Assembly: GCF_008831285.2 (NCBI RefSeq)
Contig: NC_045141.1
Coordinates: 25,657,315 to 25,721,314, forward strand
Direction: 5' to 3'
DNA length: 64,000 bases
Source of the DNA: Nymphaea colorata
Lineage: Eukaryota > Streptophyta > Magnoliopsida > Nymphaeales > Nymphaeaceae
This document shows, piece after piece, positions 1 through 13,107 of this stretch. Positions within the stretch are counted from its first letter, which is position 1; each line of letters begins with the position of its first letter. A model generated the notes under the pieces. It did no database searches. It saw only the letters and a list, made by a program, of their open reading frames with translations, and was not told where the DNA came from. The position numbers and the translations under genes are program-made.

Positions 1-896
1 CTTAGCAAAGTTTTCTTCTTTGTGTTTTTCTCTTCTTTTTCTTTCTCCTCTTGCTTTCTTCCATTTACTGTTTTTGGACCCCGTAGGCCCTGCCTAGTGT
101 CATGCAGCCATTTTTGAAGGTCCACTGCCTAAGCCCATTTACTGCTTGTATATGTCTATCAATTAACATGAAGTTTGTAGAAGCGTTTAACAATAAAGCT
201 GAAAGTTTTTGCTCAAGATTGTTACATTATAAGAATCTATTAAAAAATTATTGCTGTTTTAGATATGCTTTTCAGTTTAAACTTTGAATAGAATAGATCA
301 ATTATGGTGGTATAGTATGACTCACAATTCATTTTTCACAATAAAAATGGATTTTGTTGAAAATTTGAGAACTAAGACCTGAAAAATGATTTCTATGTGA
401 AGGAAGTTAAGTGTCAGTAATTTTTTATTCCAATCCTCTAAAGTGCCTCCTTGTGTTAGATAAAGGTTTCACTTTCCTGTAATTGGTCAAAAAAAAAATG
501 GTAAAGCTGTTGGAGTACCTTGCTTTTGGCAGGGTTCCTGCTCATACTGAGAAGTCCTATTCCATGTACGTGATCCTTTTTCCTCTAGGGTACAGTTATC
601 CAAATTTCTTAGTTATGATGTTAGGTAAATTTAATGGGTAGAGAATTGTTGTTGATAGACATTGTGTCTTTCTTCACTGTGCATATATGTTTACATGTGC
701 TGTTATAAGTGGTTGTTAATAGCTTTTATTCTAGCAGTCAGCTGAACGAGTATGCTTTTTCTAAATTATGTCTTCCTTTTAAATTGTAAAGCTTGTTTGG
801 TCAAGCATTATGTGTGAATTGGCCATAATGGCAGCCTTCATGCTTGTGCCTTTTCTAGTCTGTTGATCTTTTTATTATGTTCTCAAAAAATGACAG
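1..896 (+). other. PRP39: Intron of PRP39 (5' part of gene lies outside window)
   Basis: No coding segment resembling the PRP39 region expected before the first recognised exon was found here. The stretch is T-rich and ends in a plausible acceptor (cag at 894-896). The next exon supplies the third base of a split Ser codon, so at least one more exon lies upstream of the window. Confidence 0.6.
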
Positions 897-3800
897 TTTC
901 AAAGAATTGGCCGCAAGTCGTCCTCTATCTGAGATACGCACTACAGAAGAAGCTGAAGCTATGTTATCTGCCAATGCAGTGAAGAATGATCAAGGACTTG
1001 ACGATGAGGGCCTTCCTGATGGGGGAGATCCATCTCGTAACTCTGCAAGTGTAAGTTTGACAGAGGCAGAGGAGCTGGAAAGGTATATTGGTGTTAGGGA
1101 GGAAATGTATAAGAAAGCAAAAGAATATGACTCTAGGATTCATGATTTTGAGGCAGCTATCAGGCGTCCATACTTCCATTTTAGGCCCCTTGAGGACCAT
1201 CAGCTCAGTAACTGGCATAACTACCTTGACTTCATTGAAAGGGAGGCTGACTTTAACAAGGTATTTCCATCTGCAGATCTTTTATTCTCGAGTGACTCCA
1301 CCAGTTATGTCATTCTATATCTAATGATTCACACCTTCATATAGCTCATAATATCTTGGTTGGACTGAAAGTCTGAGACGTCATTTATATGCTAAGTCTC
1401 TATGACACATGTTCACCATGTTCATTCCTCAATGGACAAGCTAGAAGTTGTTGTAATTCCTCCTGTTAGACATCTCATTATCTTCTTTATGATGATAAAT
1501 GGCCATCTTAATATTGTGATGTTGCTTTGATGAAGCTGCTCAATTCTCATAAGGTATTGATGCAGAGTAAAATCCAGACAGTTTGATACACAAATTTATT
1601 TAAACAGGGCAAGTTGTCCATGAACCTATTGGTTGAATCATTTACCTTGTAAAATCTTCAAGGCATATTGATTGCTTGGACAAGCTAAGATTCTTTTGTT
1701 TCTTTATAGTTTATACAACATGTGGTGATAAACTAAAATAGTATCATTTCAGGAAGTAAAATAAAATTATACTGTGGTTGTCAATCTAAACTTAAATTGA
1801 ATAAAAAAATGAAAATTAATTTGGAAATATACTATACTTCCTAACACAAACCAGGAAAAGGAAGAAAAACCGTGCTTCCGTAATCCATTAGTATTGGGGA
1901 AAAGCTGTAGTAATCTTTTAGTGTCTTTTGGCCCAGGTGATGCCTGATTGGAGTTTGCTGTTACCGTGTGCCACTTTCTGAATTATGATACATGTACTGT
2001 TCAAGTGTTTGGTTCTTATTTAATCAAAAACATTGGTTTTGCTTGTCATGCACTTCTCCATTTGCACTCCGGCCTTTTGCATTTTGCTAATTTATACGTG
2101 TTCATATTTGTTAATACTCATGCATGTTAAATACTTCTAACAGGTGTTTCTTTCAGCTTATTTGTTTCTGGATAGCCATTTGGTTGTATGATGCAGATGG
2201 TAAACAGTTTGTTTTAAGTGAATGTTGTTAGTTTTTATCTAGAAGTTGTCTATATTTGCATTTTCTAACCACAGAATGATGGACCTTTTTGTTCATATAT
2301 GATCAGGTTGTAAAGCTATACGAGAGATGCCTTATTGCTTGTGCTAACTATTCCGAGTTTTGGATCCGATATGTTCTATGCATGGAAGCAAATGGAAGTA
2401 TGGAACTGGCAATTAATGCCCTTGCTCGGGCTACTCAAGTATTTGTCAAGGTAGTTTATTTTTACTTGATCATGACTTACGTATCCTAATTTTGATAAAA
2501 GTGCTTTATAAGCTTTGGTATTTTATAGTAATTTGTATGATTTATGTACACTGCCATTCATATGTGAAGTTTTATTTTCATGGAATGTTTAATGGATTGG
2601 ATCTGTTAATAGTGATCTATGATGAGATGGCAGCCTAACACATACATGTCCTGTCCTCTGTTAGTCCTGGACTCCTGATTACTTTTGTGTATGATTACAG
2701 ATTTTCTGTTTTCCACGCAAATCCCAACTTTGCTTATCATGGATTATTTTGAAACTTTTTACAGAGACAACCAGAGATTCATTTATTTGCTGCTAGATTT
2801 AAGGAACACAACGGGGATATCGCAGGTTCTCGTGCTGAATATCGTCTTATACATTCAGAAATAGCACCTGGTCTTGTTGAGGCAGTGGTCAAGCATGCGA
2901 ACATGGAGTACAGGCTGGTACTCGTCATTTCTATCTGTTGCTTATTCTTCTATACATTAGAACTCTTGTATTCATGACTTGGTTTTCCAGGGACACCCAG
3001 AAACAGCTTTTTCTGTGTACGAGGAGGCCATTGCTACTGAACAAGGAAACGACCAGTCCCAGATGCTGCCGGTGCTGCTTGTTCAGTACTCTAGGTTTCT
3101 GTATCTGGTATGTTGTGTAGACATTATAATTGATTCATCTTTGGTGGGATAATTGCTTAACATGCATTAATTGTATTGATGCTGAAGCCTAGTAGTTGAA
3201 CCAAAATTTGGGTTGGCGAGTTGTGCATAACTAATCAATCCCTTTTACTGAATACGTTCTTGTTTTGGGTTAATTTATGAGCCGTGAACAAACTATATCC
3301 TATGTACTTGTCTCTGTCACATGGGTGTGCCAGATTGGCCTGGGTCCCCACATTGGTATGTGGATATGCTGACACACATATGCCGGGCCATCTGCGTATG
3401 GCTTAGATATTTAACTTTTTTGTAAACTCAAATAAAAGAAAAGAAGTCTGAAACCTGAAAGCCAACAAGAGAGAGAGAGAGAGAGAGAGAGGACCTACTT
3501 GCGTAGAGCCTTCATGATGAGAGAGAAATTTTGGGGCAAAGAGTTTTGTCCCTTTTGGCCATTGTACTTGTGCCGCACCCATAGCAACACCCATGTGAAA
3601 TAGTAATTTGTGCATGGACATGTTTTATATACTTTGGAAACATTGCATTCTAGGGGGCAATGGCATAGACGTTACAATTTCACACCGATTCTATCACCTC
3701 TTCCTCTTTAACCTAATTTTGACATGTTTTACGTTCTCTATTTATTCATATGCATGTGAGATGAATATTTTCCTGAAAGGAACTCTCTCTTTTTCCTATA

Positions 3801-6800
3801 ATTTTTTAGATTTTTCTCTTCCCATTTTTTTATTTAGAGACTATGTGTCCATACAGTCCAAGACCACCATTGCAGATATCGCTGAGATTTTCATAAATCT
3901 CGTCATATTTATGAAAAAAACAAATAAAACAACAGAAAGGGGAAATCTCAGCAAAATTGAATATCTCGTAATTTTTGGCAAGTTTTTCACTTGCGATTAT
4001 TGGTTTCTCATTGTTTTTTATCTTTTCGTAACTTTTAGAATTTTTTATTTTTTTTTTCAATTTGCAAATTTTTTCCAGAAATTTTCCTCAGAAAAATTTT
4101 GCTGAAAAGTATTCGAGAAAAAACCAAGAAAGATAGTTGTGACAATGATTATAGACACATGCTTAGTATGTGTGGGTATACCTACACATACACACACAAT
4201 GATATACGAATCAACATGTTTTATAAAGGGTATGGGCCGGAGGTGTTGGGTGAAGAAGGAAAAAGAGGGGGAAGGGTTGTATGGTTATCTTTTTGAATCA
4301 TCTATCTTGCAGTTGATTGTCTGTACTTCAATACTTATCCTTTCTGGAGTCCCTTATTAGTTATTATTCATCATACCTGTAGCCATGCGACACAGGATCC
4401 TTGTTGTTTAGCAGGAAAGCTAGTCCAATTGTTTCTGCAGAAATATGTATTTGTTTTAATCATTGGTCACTAATCTCTTAGATAATTGCCAAATGTTTAT
4501 CAGCATTTGGTTGAATGAGTAAATGGAAGGGAGGTCAGTTGTACATATGTCCTTGTGGCTTGTTCTGAAGACTGTGATCCATCAATTTGTTGTATTTGTG
4601 TTAGTGCCGGCTAACACTCACACACACTTAATAGAAGCGCAGCTTCCCCAAATTCTGTTTTCATTAACATTAGGGTTTAATCTCCCACTCATTTAACGTA
4701 TCCATCAACTCTGTTGGATTGGGTTTATTAAACCTAACTGATCCACCCTATCCACTTCAGGCCTGTCTGCTAACTGAAACATATAACACCGTAAATAAAG
4801 CATTTAAACACTAAAGCATTAATCCCAGCCCGATCATCGGGTCTGAGACTAACAGTTAGCCACATTAATATATGTTACATTTGCTGACTGATAGGTTGCT
4901 GGAAATCTGGAGAAGGCAAGAGAGGTGCTAAGTGGATCACTTGAGCGAGTTCCTCTGTCAAAGCCACTTTTGGAGGTTGTCTTACTGTTTATTTATCTCC
5001 TATTCTGCCTATTCGCCATGGAGAATTGTTATAGGTTTGTCTGCATGTTGGAACTGAGCTACATCTTTCCACTTTCTGTGTAGGGCATCATCCATCTGGA
5101 ATCTATTCAGTCTCTTCCGAAGCGGATTGACTATTTGGATGCCCTTGTAGAGAAGTTTATATCTCCAAACCTTGAGAATTCCACTGCAGTTAGTGCTACA
5201 GAAAGAGAAGACTTGTCCAGTATATTTCTTGAGGTAATGTTTTTTCACTTCTACTAATATAAACTTGATGATGCTTGGTCTTATTAGGCTACATTCTTTC
5301 ATGACGAGATATTGTTCTGGAGTTCCTAGTGTGGAGATGCCAAGCAATACCGGATCATCACCAGAATTTCTATATTAGGTCACACCATAAGTTCTTTATT
5401 CTGAACATATCAAATAATAGTGCATTACAAATCTTTAACCTATGTTGCACATGCATATATTAGTGTTGGTATCCACCACCTTACGTGAGTGTGTACAGTT
5501 ACTGAAAATGCAAATGTTTGGAAACATCTACATATGTATTTGTGTGTTGTGCGTGCATGCTTGTGGGTTGGTTCTTTTTTGTATGGTCCTTGTTGAAGCC
5601 AATTAAATATGAGCGAATACAGAAAAATATAAATATAAATAAGTACACACACACACATATATGATGTTCATTTGTATGCAATATTTCTATGTTGTGTATA
5701 TGTGCATAGGCAGGAGACTACGATAAAGAGAGTGGTATCCGTTCACAATAAAGAGAGTGACATCAGTTCTCTTCTTTTTTCTGTTGATTATTTAATCATG
5801 GAGTGACGGAGGGGTAGCATCTCAGCTCCTGGCTTTTCTTTTTTATATTAAATAGAAAAGGAAGAGAACCCTTTTTGTTATGGAAAAAGGGAGGTACAAC
5901 CATTAGGAAATGGTCAAAGGCTGTCACTGTTTGGAAGTACATGCGTAGATCATGCTTATACAAGTGGCTGTGTAATGTGTAATGCACCTACATTCAAGTT
6001 TTTTTCATCTTCCAACATGTGCCCACACCCACACTGGTTTCACATAGATTAAGAGAAGAAACTGCAACATTAAAGTAGGCCAGTACTCTGGGGGTGCATG
6101 CATGCGTGCACGTCTTTGTGCCCATGTTTATGCATATGTATAGCCTCTTCTAATACATGTTTCTGATCTGGATCAACTTCATGTAGTTTTTGGATCTCTT
6201 TGGGGATGCTCAAGCAATTAAAAAGGCTGAAAATAGGCATGCCAAGCTTTTTTCACATCAGAAGAGTACATCCGAGTCGAGAAAGAGGGGTGCTGATGAT
6301 TTCTTATCTTCAGACAAGGCAAAATTAGCAAGAACATATGCCGGTCTTTCTACGGTTGCTTCACCAGTTCAGTCTATTATGGGTGCTTATCCAAATGCTC
6401 AGCAGCAGTTGGTGGCTGGTTATGGTCCACAGCCTCAAGGGTGGTCACAAGGAGTGCAGACACAGGCCCATCAATGGAACGCTGGCTATGCTGCACAGGT
6501 TTGATATGCTTACGAGTATTTAATAGATTTTATTTTTATCTTCTTTTCCTTAGGGTGGGGGTTGAGGAGGAGGAGGAAAAGGCAGTGTCTTTTCTTCTTT
6601 TCTATTATAAGCTGGTCATAAATATGGCAGTGAGATTTGGACATTTTTTATGGTTTATTTGTCTAACGTTTTGGAAATTTCATCATAGCAGTTGCTTTTA
6701 TCTTTAATTTTGTAACAACTAATATGAACTATTTTTTTTTCTTCTCTAGGATATCATGCTAACATAGATATCATGGTAATGGTGGTAGCATGGAAAAATA

Positions 6801-8133
6801 GTACCATGAGAAAAAGGGTGGTACCAGAATGTAGGAGTGACTCTTTATTCCCTTTTTACTCTTTATTCCCTTAAATTTTATAAAAAAAAATTAATAGCAA
6901 AGCATTTATTGTCTAAAAATTTTGAGAAATGATAATTTAGAAAATTATTGTATGGAAGAATTCTAGTTGAGGTGATTGCTGAGAACTGGATGATGAGAAA
7001 GTATGAAATTTTCTGTTGCTTGTAGCATTCTTCTCATGCTGCATAGTTGCATCAGAATTCACTGCCATCCTAATTAATCTCTTGTGATTCCATTAAGTTC
7101 TGGTTTTCTTGGAAAGGCATTCTTCTCACTTTTTTTTAGTTACACCTGCATTTTGGTGACAGGCTGGTTATGCTGGCTATGGTACTTATGGGTATCCCAA
7201 TCCTCAACCTGTGGCGTCAGCTCCTCAACAGGCTGCATATGGGGCGTATCCTTCCCAGGTACTACTACTGGCATATATTCCTTTTTGAACATCACAGACT
7301 TCAGGACATGCATAAGTTGTTTAAATCGTATCTCTTAGCCACTTAAAGTACATTTTTCGGGAAAGCTCAATTGAGATGGGAACTTTGGCATTAGCAAGCA
7401 CGTGTAATCCACTCAGTACAAGGAAAAATGATTTAAATATGGTGTTCCCTGAGAAACCTTGCCTGCATTGTTTCCATGGATTGTAAAATGCACCAAGTGA
7501 ATAAATGGTCAGATTTCAAATTGAAAAGGAAAATTACTTCAGCAAATGTGGTTGGAATAGAAAACATAAAAGCACACCAAATGGTTTACAAGGAAAGATG
7601 GTGGTTGGAAGAAAACTTAAAAGCACACAAGATGGTTTATGCAGGGAGACGAGGAAAAACAGTGTGTGTTTATACCTTCTTAGTGCATCATTTAAGAAAA
7701 TTAGGATCTCTTGATATGGTAAAAGCTATGTCGGTCCTGTTCTTATGATCAGATATGGTGATACTAATTGTCCTTTTGTTATTGGAAATTTCATATAATT
7801 AACCAAGGGATATTTTAGTCGTTTACCCCTTTTTCGGCTAGAAGCTACCTACATTTCTGATTACAATTAAATACCAAAAGGAAAAACCACTGATCAGTTT
7901 TAATATAAAAGCATGAGAATATAAAGTATCGGTTTTAATTGTTCTGAGGCATGCATGTTGTTCTTAATAATTGCTTCATATATAGTCTGAATGACCGACA
8001 TCTTTCTGGGCGACTGTTGGTCCTAAGTCATCTCTCCTTTTTTTGGCAGACTTACACACAGCCTGTTCCAGCATTTACCCCGGCACCTCAAACTGCTGCT
8101 GCGCCTCAGGCATACTATAGCGGTTACTACTGA
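897..8133 (+). CDS. PRP39: Pre-mRNA-processing factor 39 (PRP39), 3' part, 9 exons
   Basis: HAT-repeat protein that in yeast and animals belongs to the U1 snRNP and helps 5' splice-site selection; Arabidopsis PRP39A is the closest family I recall. Exons: 897-1260, 2307-2450, 2765-2917, 2991-3107, 4895-4975, 5084-5233, 6187-6498, 7163-7258, 8050-8133 (stop TGA 8131-8133). All junctions are GT-AG, and every intron visible in full is phase 0. About 500 codons are present; the N-terminal HAT repeats are upstream of the window. Visible motifs are [12 protein letters not shown], then HAT-like helical repeats (for example [20 protein letters not shown] and [14 protein letters not shown]), and a basic segment ([10 protein letters not shown]). 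The last 150 or so residues are a Tyr/Gln/Pro/Gly-rich tail ending AYYSGYY. No stop or frameshift was seen. Introns 1 (1.05 kb), 4 (1.8 kb), 6 (0.95 kb) and 8 (0.8 kb) are the longest. Confidence 0.93.
3108..4894 (+). other. Intron 4 of PRP39 with (GA)n and repeat remnants
   Basis: This 1.8-kb intron holds a (GA)n microsatellite near 3470-3491. An AT-rich, partly self-complementary stretch runs from about 3865 to 4115, with gatatcgctgagattttcat near its left end. A diverged dispersed repeat (about 4610-4850) shares short blocks with 40030-40145 and with 10370-10395. No coding exon was recognised. Confidence 0.5.
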
Positions 8134-9462
8134 GCTAGAAAGATTGGTTGACTCGTCCTGATCCTTGTCACTATTTTGTACTATGCTTCATCCCGTAGAA
8201 ATGGGAGTGCCCCCCTAGGATTAGCATTGCAAAGTCGGGGAAACTAGTTACAGGCCCTGCGGGAACATGACAGTCGAGGTAACAATGAGTTAGTTTTATT
8301 AATTTTTTTTTGTTGCCTGGCTGTGCTTGAACTTGAGCCAAAAAGATAAGAAGGCCAATGGTGGCCACACATCACTGATCTCAGTAAGATAGGGGATGCT
8401 TTGATATATGTAAAATTGTCTGTTACCGTCTGTAGGAAGGTGCTCACATGCTGAAGGATTGGCATTTAGCAGGTTCGTTATTTTCTTCTGTTTTGCTTCT
8501 ATAATTGTTTCCTTCTTTGGGTTTCTGTGCTGTACAACTTTAGTCTCCCTACTATGAACATCCAGGCAGTGAAATGAAATTTCTCTGATTATTGAATATA
8601 CTAGATGCTTGTGGATACATGATTTCCGCTGCCACCCTGCTTGCTCGATACGTTTAGCGAATGGGATTGTTCTTGTAAAGATTTGGAAAGTCGTGCTTTC
8701 CATGAGTTGTATACGAATTCGACAAGTGAACCAAGATGCGAAATGAGGTGTGAGAAAGTTATCCACAGCCAGGTTTGTAGATCAATGACTTTGGTCCGGA
8801 ACAAGTTGCATTTTCAGTGCCTGATGAAAGGAAAGAGGAAATGTTAGGCTCACTGTTAGTCTCACTAGCAGACGAGCTTGAGCTCCTTTGGCCTGGGTGT
8901 CCTTCCAACGGTCTTGCTCATTGAACACACCTTTTGTTGGCATGCGCCACCAGGTTGGGTCCTTATAATCAAAGTTGCACTTAGTTATGCCATTGGTATG
9001 GGTTGGCTGCAGTCTACTGGCACAATAACAGCGAAGTTGAGATTATCTCTAGAAGTGTTAAACCTGAAGCTGTAGGCATGTGGGCTACATGCATCTGGTT
9101 TACAACTGTCGGTATATATTGTCTGCCCGGGCTTTTCTATGACCTTTGTTCAAGGAGGGGATTCACGTAAATGTTCTGTGGTGTCTTCTAGCATAAGGTG
9201 CTGTATTTTTAAATTAGGAAGTGTTTGGAAAAGAGTTGTGTAATGAAGGTTAGCTACCCAGCGGCGAACTTGTGAATGTTGAAAGTGTTCGCAGGTCATC
9301 ACTTGACTTAATCTAAATCTGAAACACTATCTGGGCCATAGGCGCCCCCCCCATTCCTCACCTGATAAGTGAATCGCTACTAGAAGCGAACATTTTTTTG
9401 TCCTGTCGGCCTTACGTTGACAACTCAACCAAGTAAATTTCCATGGTCCTATGAAGATTAAT

Positions 9463-9731
9463 GGGGTGTTCGGATGACACCCTCCAAAATCCAGTTTTTT
9501 AAAAAACTTGGTTTTGTGAAAATAATGTTTTTTAAGTGGTTTTTAAAAATTGGTTTTTATGTTTGGGTAAGACGCTGAAAAATAGTTTTTTTATAAACCA
9601 GTCTTTGTGAAAAATGGGATTTTGTCAAATCCATTTTTCATTCTATCCGAACACGCTGAAAACCTTGTTTTGAAGGTAAAACTAGGTTTTATCTCAAAAA
9701 CTTCGTTTTAAGCTGTCATCCAAACGCGCTC
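9463..9731. mobile_element. Non-autonomous TIR element (MITE-like)
   Basis: The 269-bp element begins ggggtgttcggatgacac and ends gctgtcatccaaacgcgctc. The reverse complement of the right end (gagcgcgtttggatgacagc) matches the left end with a few mismatches, giving imperfect inverted repeats of about 19-20 bp. It is flanked by taat on both sides, a possible target duplication. The interior is AT-rich, made of tttt/aaaa blocks around variants of a ggtttt motif, with no coding capacity. Ends with a tGTTyGGATgacA core are common in plant MITEs; the superfamily cannot be assigned from this alone. Confidence 0.6.
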
Positions 9732-10131
9732 TAATTCTTTTCCATGTCAAAAGTAAGGATTTTCATGCCTCATGAACGTGGGGGTAGTGGACTGGATTAA
9801 GGATGGTGTTTTAGCAAATCGGTTATAGTAAATTAATCATGATCGCAGTCCAATCCATTTAAGAGAGAGAGAGGGAGGGAGCCGACCAAGTGGGAATGTG
9901 TTTTATATTTTAGAGAGAGAAAGGTCCATATTTCCTAAGACTTGTTTTAGTCCAAATTTAGTCAAAAGATCATTTTCTTCCCCAATGTATGCTTTTTGTC
10001 AGATTTTCAACTTGAGATTTTATTTTAAAAATTTGGACGTGCATTTTCAAGAAGGAAGGAAAACCATCCATGGTTTTTTTTTTTTTGTTTTGCAAAAAAA
10101 ATATCTAAGACGTCCCTATCAATTTATGCAA

Positions 10132-10154
10132 TCTCTCTCTCTCTCTCTCTCTCC
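10132..10154. repeat. (CT)n microsatellite
   Basis: Uninterrupted ct dinucleotide run of about 23 bases in intergenic DNA. Confidence 0.9.
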
Positions 10155-11258
10155 AATTATTCTTCCGACTATAGTTGACTGAAGGTAGGCCCACTTAAAC
10201 ACAGACTCTGTCCGCTTTCTGACACAAATGAAGACCCTAAATTGGTTTGTGGTTACGCTCTAAACTGGATCAGTGGTAGACATCTACATGGACATGGTCC
10301 CAGATATCTGTTGGAAATTATCCAAAGTCAGGTCCTTGGCCAGCCCGACCGAGTTATATTCCGAGTTTAAAGCCTTGATCCCAGCTCGATCACGCAGTTG
10401 TTATGTTCATAAATAACACGAAGTTCGTAGAACATCTTCTGAAACATCAAACCATCTGGGGATATAAGCTTGAAAGAAATGGTATATTCTCATGATAACA
10501 GCAGCAGCTGCTGGTGTCAAGAATTTGGTTTGAACTGTTCTTCAACCACAGTTTCTGTGATGTATAGATAAAGTGACTATGACTATATATCTGAAAAAGG
10601 TCAAACCATTAATTTATATGATGAAAATTGTCTATAGAAACAGGATTAATAGGTCAGATTTTGGATTGAAAAAACAAAAACTAACTTGGGTTTAGAGTCT
10701 GTGATCCGAAGACGATGGCCATGGTCTAATTTTCAAGTTCCCTACAAGCTAAAGCTGGCTGCATTTTCCAAGATTGGCAACTTACAAGAGTTCAAAACTA
10801 AATTTTCTCCTTGGGCCATTGAAACAATTATACGTTTTGGAAATACCAATTTGCAAAAATAACAAACTGAAAAAGAAAAACTCTAATTTGAGATTCAAAT
10901 TTTAAGGCAAATCAAGTGTCAGGTATAATAAGCCCGACCAATCTGAACCAAACGCAACCTTATTAGCAATAGGCGTTTGCAGACTGGCCCTTCCAAGATT
11001 GCTGAAAGTTTGGAAAACGATTTACAGATTCTTGCAATCTCGAGAAAAGCGACCGCGCAGAGAAGACTCGGAGAACCAACGGGTCCAGATGTCGCGATGC
11101 AAACCGTCAGTTTCTTTCGGCAGACAGAGGTGGAGACGCAAGCCACCTGTTCAGGATTGCTTGGCGATAGAAGATGTCCATGAAGCTCATTTTCGTTTAT
11201 AAGTTCCTTCCAAATCTTCCGCGTTGGGGTACTCATTCAACTCAGTGGCGCCACCGTC

Positions 11259-13107
11259 ATGTTGCTTCGAAGTTCCTCCACCCCCATCTTGGGATCCCTC
11301 TTATCTTCCATCCCTGAGAGTCCCAATGCATTTGACGGCAACGCCATGAAGCACTCCTGCTCAGAGGCCGTAAAGAAGCTCTCCTTCCATGGCGGCAGCC
11401 ACCATCATTTTCATCGCTTCTCCTGCAACTCCTCCCCAATCAATCACATCGTCGATTGGCCGACATCCGATTGGGACAGCGAGTTCGGCGCCGAAACCGG
11501 TGGCAGAAGAGGCATCCGGCGTGTTCAATCGGATGGAAACTTGCAAGGTCTTGCGGGAGTGGAAACGGAGAGGGATGATTTCCATAACTTGATGCCCTTC
11601 AGGTCTTCTAGGCGGCCAAATTCCAAACTGGAAACTATTCTCTCCTTTTCGCTTTCCAGAAACGGAAGCAGGGGAAAAGAAGAGGAGGAAGAGGAGGAGG
11701 AGGAGGAGGAAGGGGGGAGGGGTAGTGATGGGGGTGGAAATGATCTGGCTTCAATAGGGAGGACCATAACATTTACCGATGGGATCATCTCTGTTGAAGG
11801 AAGTTTCAATTTTCCAAATGGGGAAATTCACGGGCAGTACCTGGAAGCGGAAGATAAGGAAGAAGGAAGTCGTGCTACACTTCCGTTTTTGGCCAAAGGA
11901 CCCGGGATTGGTCTGGTTGATCCTGCTGAAGCATTGGCTGGTGGAAATGATGGGAACAACATTCCTCTGCCACGAACCGGCGGCAACGGCGGCGGTGATG
12001 AGGCTGATATTGAGAAATATTACCAAAAGATGCTTGCTGAAAATCCTTCAAGTCCTTTGTTCTTGAGGAATTATGCTCAGTATTTGTATCAGGTGAGTCA
12101 CCAAATGCCGCTTTTCACTTTATTAGTACTTGAAGAACAAAAATTCAGTTGGTTTATGTTCATAGTGGCTATTAAGATTGTGTGCTGTGCGGTCTGTTTT
12201 GTTTGGTTTCACAACAATTTCACACATTTATTTGTTCATTTTTCTTACTCCTGGATTCCTCCTTGTTTGGTTTTCTTGGAACTGGCAGCAGATTCTTTTG
12301 TTTTTCTTCAACTAGAATAAGATACTTGATGTTATTAGGGCAAAATTTATGCCGATCATTGCATTAAGAGAATTTCTAGCGTCGATCTCAATTATGAATT
12401 GCCTTCTCCCCTTCACATCCTCACAAAACATGTCCTAGACCAAATGCGAGTGCAAACTTCTGATGCTCAAGTGGTGCTATTAGCTTAGCCCCAGCTTGTC
12501 TTTCCGTTGATCTCTAGTTTGATTTTTCAAATATAATTTGTTGTACTTATTGATTCTATTTCTTAATCTTATGGATGATAATAGCATTCCCCCATAGAAT
12601 CTGGTCTCTGTCATCCAGGTAGGATAAACAGCCTGAAGTATCACAGTTTTGTTCTTCAAAACATGTATGGCAATATTTACCAAATCATTTCTATGATTTC
12701 TCCTGATTCCACAACAGACCAAGAGAGATTATCAAAAGGCTGAGGAGTTCTACTCTCGTGCGATACTGGTAGAACCTGGAGATGGAGAAATCTTGTCGCA
12801 GTATGCTAAATTAATCTGGGAGGTTCATCACAATCATGACAGGGCAGCAAGTTACTTTGAGCAATCAGTTCAAGCTGCACCAGAAGATAGGTGGGTAAAT
12901 TTTGCATATTTCCTCTCCTTGGTTGCTCTTCAGAACTTCTTTTACTGAGAGTAATTGCTTTGTCATTGCAGTCATGTTCTTGCAGCATATGCCAGCTTCC
13001 TGTGGGATACGGAAGAGAGCGGTGATGGAGATGAGGAGCAACAGCCGAAGGATTTCTCACAATTTCCTAACTATCAGGGAACAGCGGTTGCTTCTACAAA
13101 TAGTTGA
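11259..13107 (+). CDS. TPR-like protein, 380 aa, 3 exons
   Basis: Exons 11259-12092, 12718-12890 and 12972-13107 (stop TGA) join in phase to 381 codons. The N-terminal 250 residues look disordered: MLLRSSSTPILGSLL start, Ser/His-rich stretches and an acidic run of about 12 Glu near residues 140-152. The C-terminal 120 residues carry about three TPR-type helical pairs (NPSSPLFLRNYAQYLYQ, YQKAEEFYSRAILVEPGDGE, DRAASYFEQSVQAAPEDSHV, LAAYASFLWDTEE). This layout matches a plant family annotated only as TPR-like superfamily proteins (as I recall, the At1g80130/At4g17940 type), of unknown biochemical role. The second intron is 81 bp. The ATG was chosen because it opens the family's usual Ser-rich N-terminus. 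The gene looks intact. Confidence 0.85.

Larger units (their letters stand above)
8134..11258. other. Intergenic: PRP39 3' flank to TPR gene
   Basis: The first few hundred bases are probably the PRP39 3' UTR. Short open frames here lack recognisable domains. A terminal-inverted-repeat element sits at 9463-9731 and a (CT)n tract at about 10132-10154. Near 10365-10395 a block matches a phrase also present at 4820-4835 (atcccagc..cgatca). No further gene was recognised. Confidence 0.5.

Noticed and set aside
3830-4105. Open frames in PRP39 intron 4
   Set aside because: Phe/Ile/Lys-rich products of AT-rich DNA, and the flanking PRP39 exons join in phase without them.
8299-8766. 155-codon minus-strand open frame after PRP39
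   Set aside because: Lies in the probable PRP39 3' UTR, has no domain and no promoter context; a chance frame.
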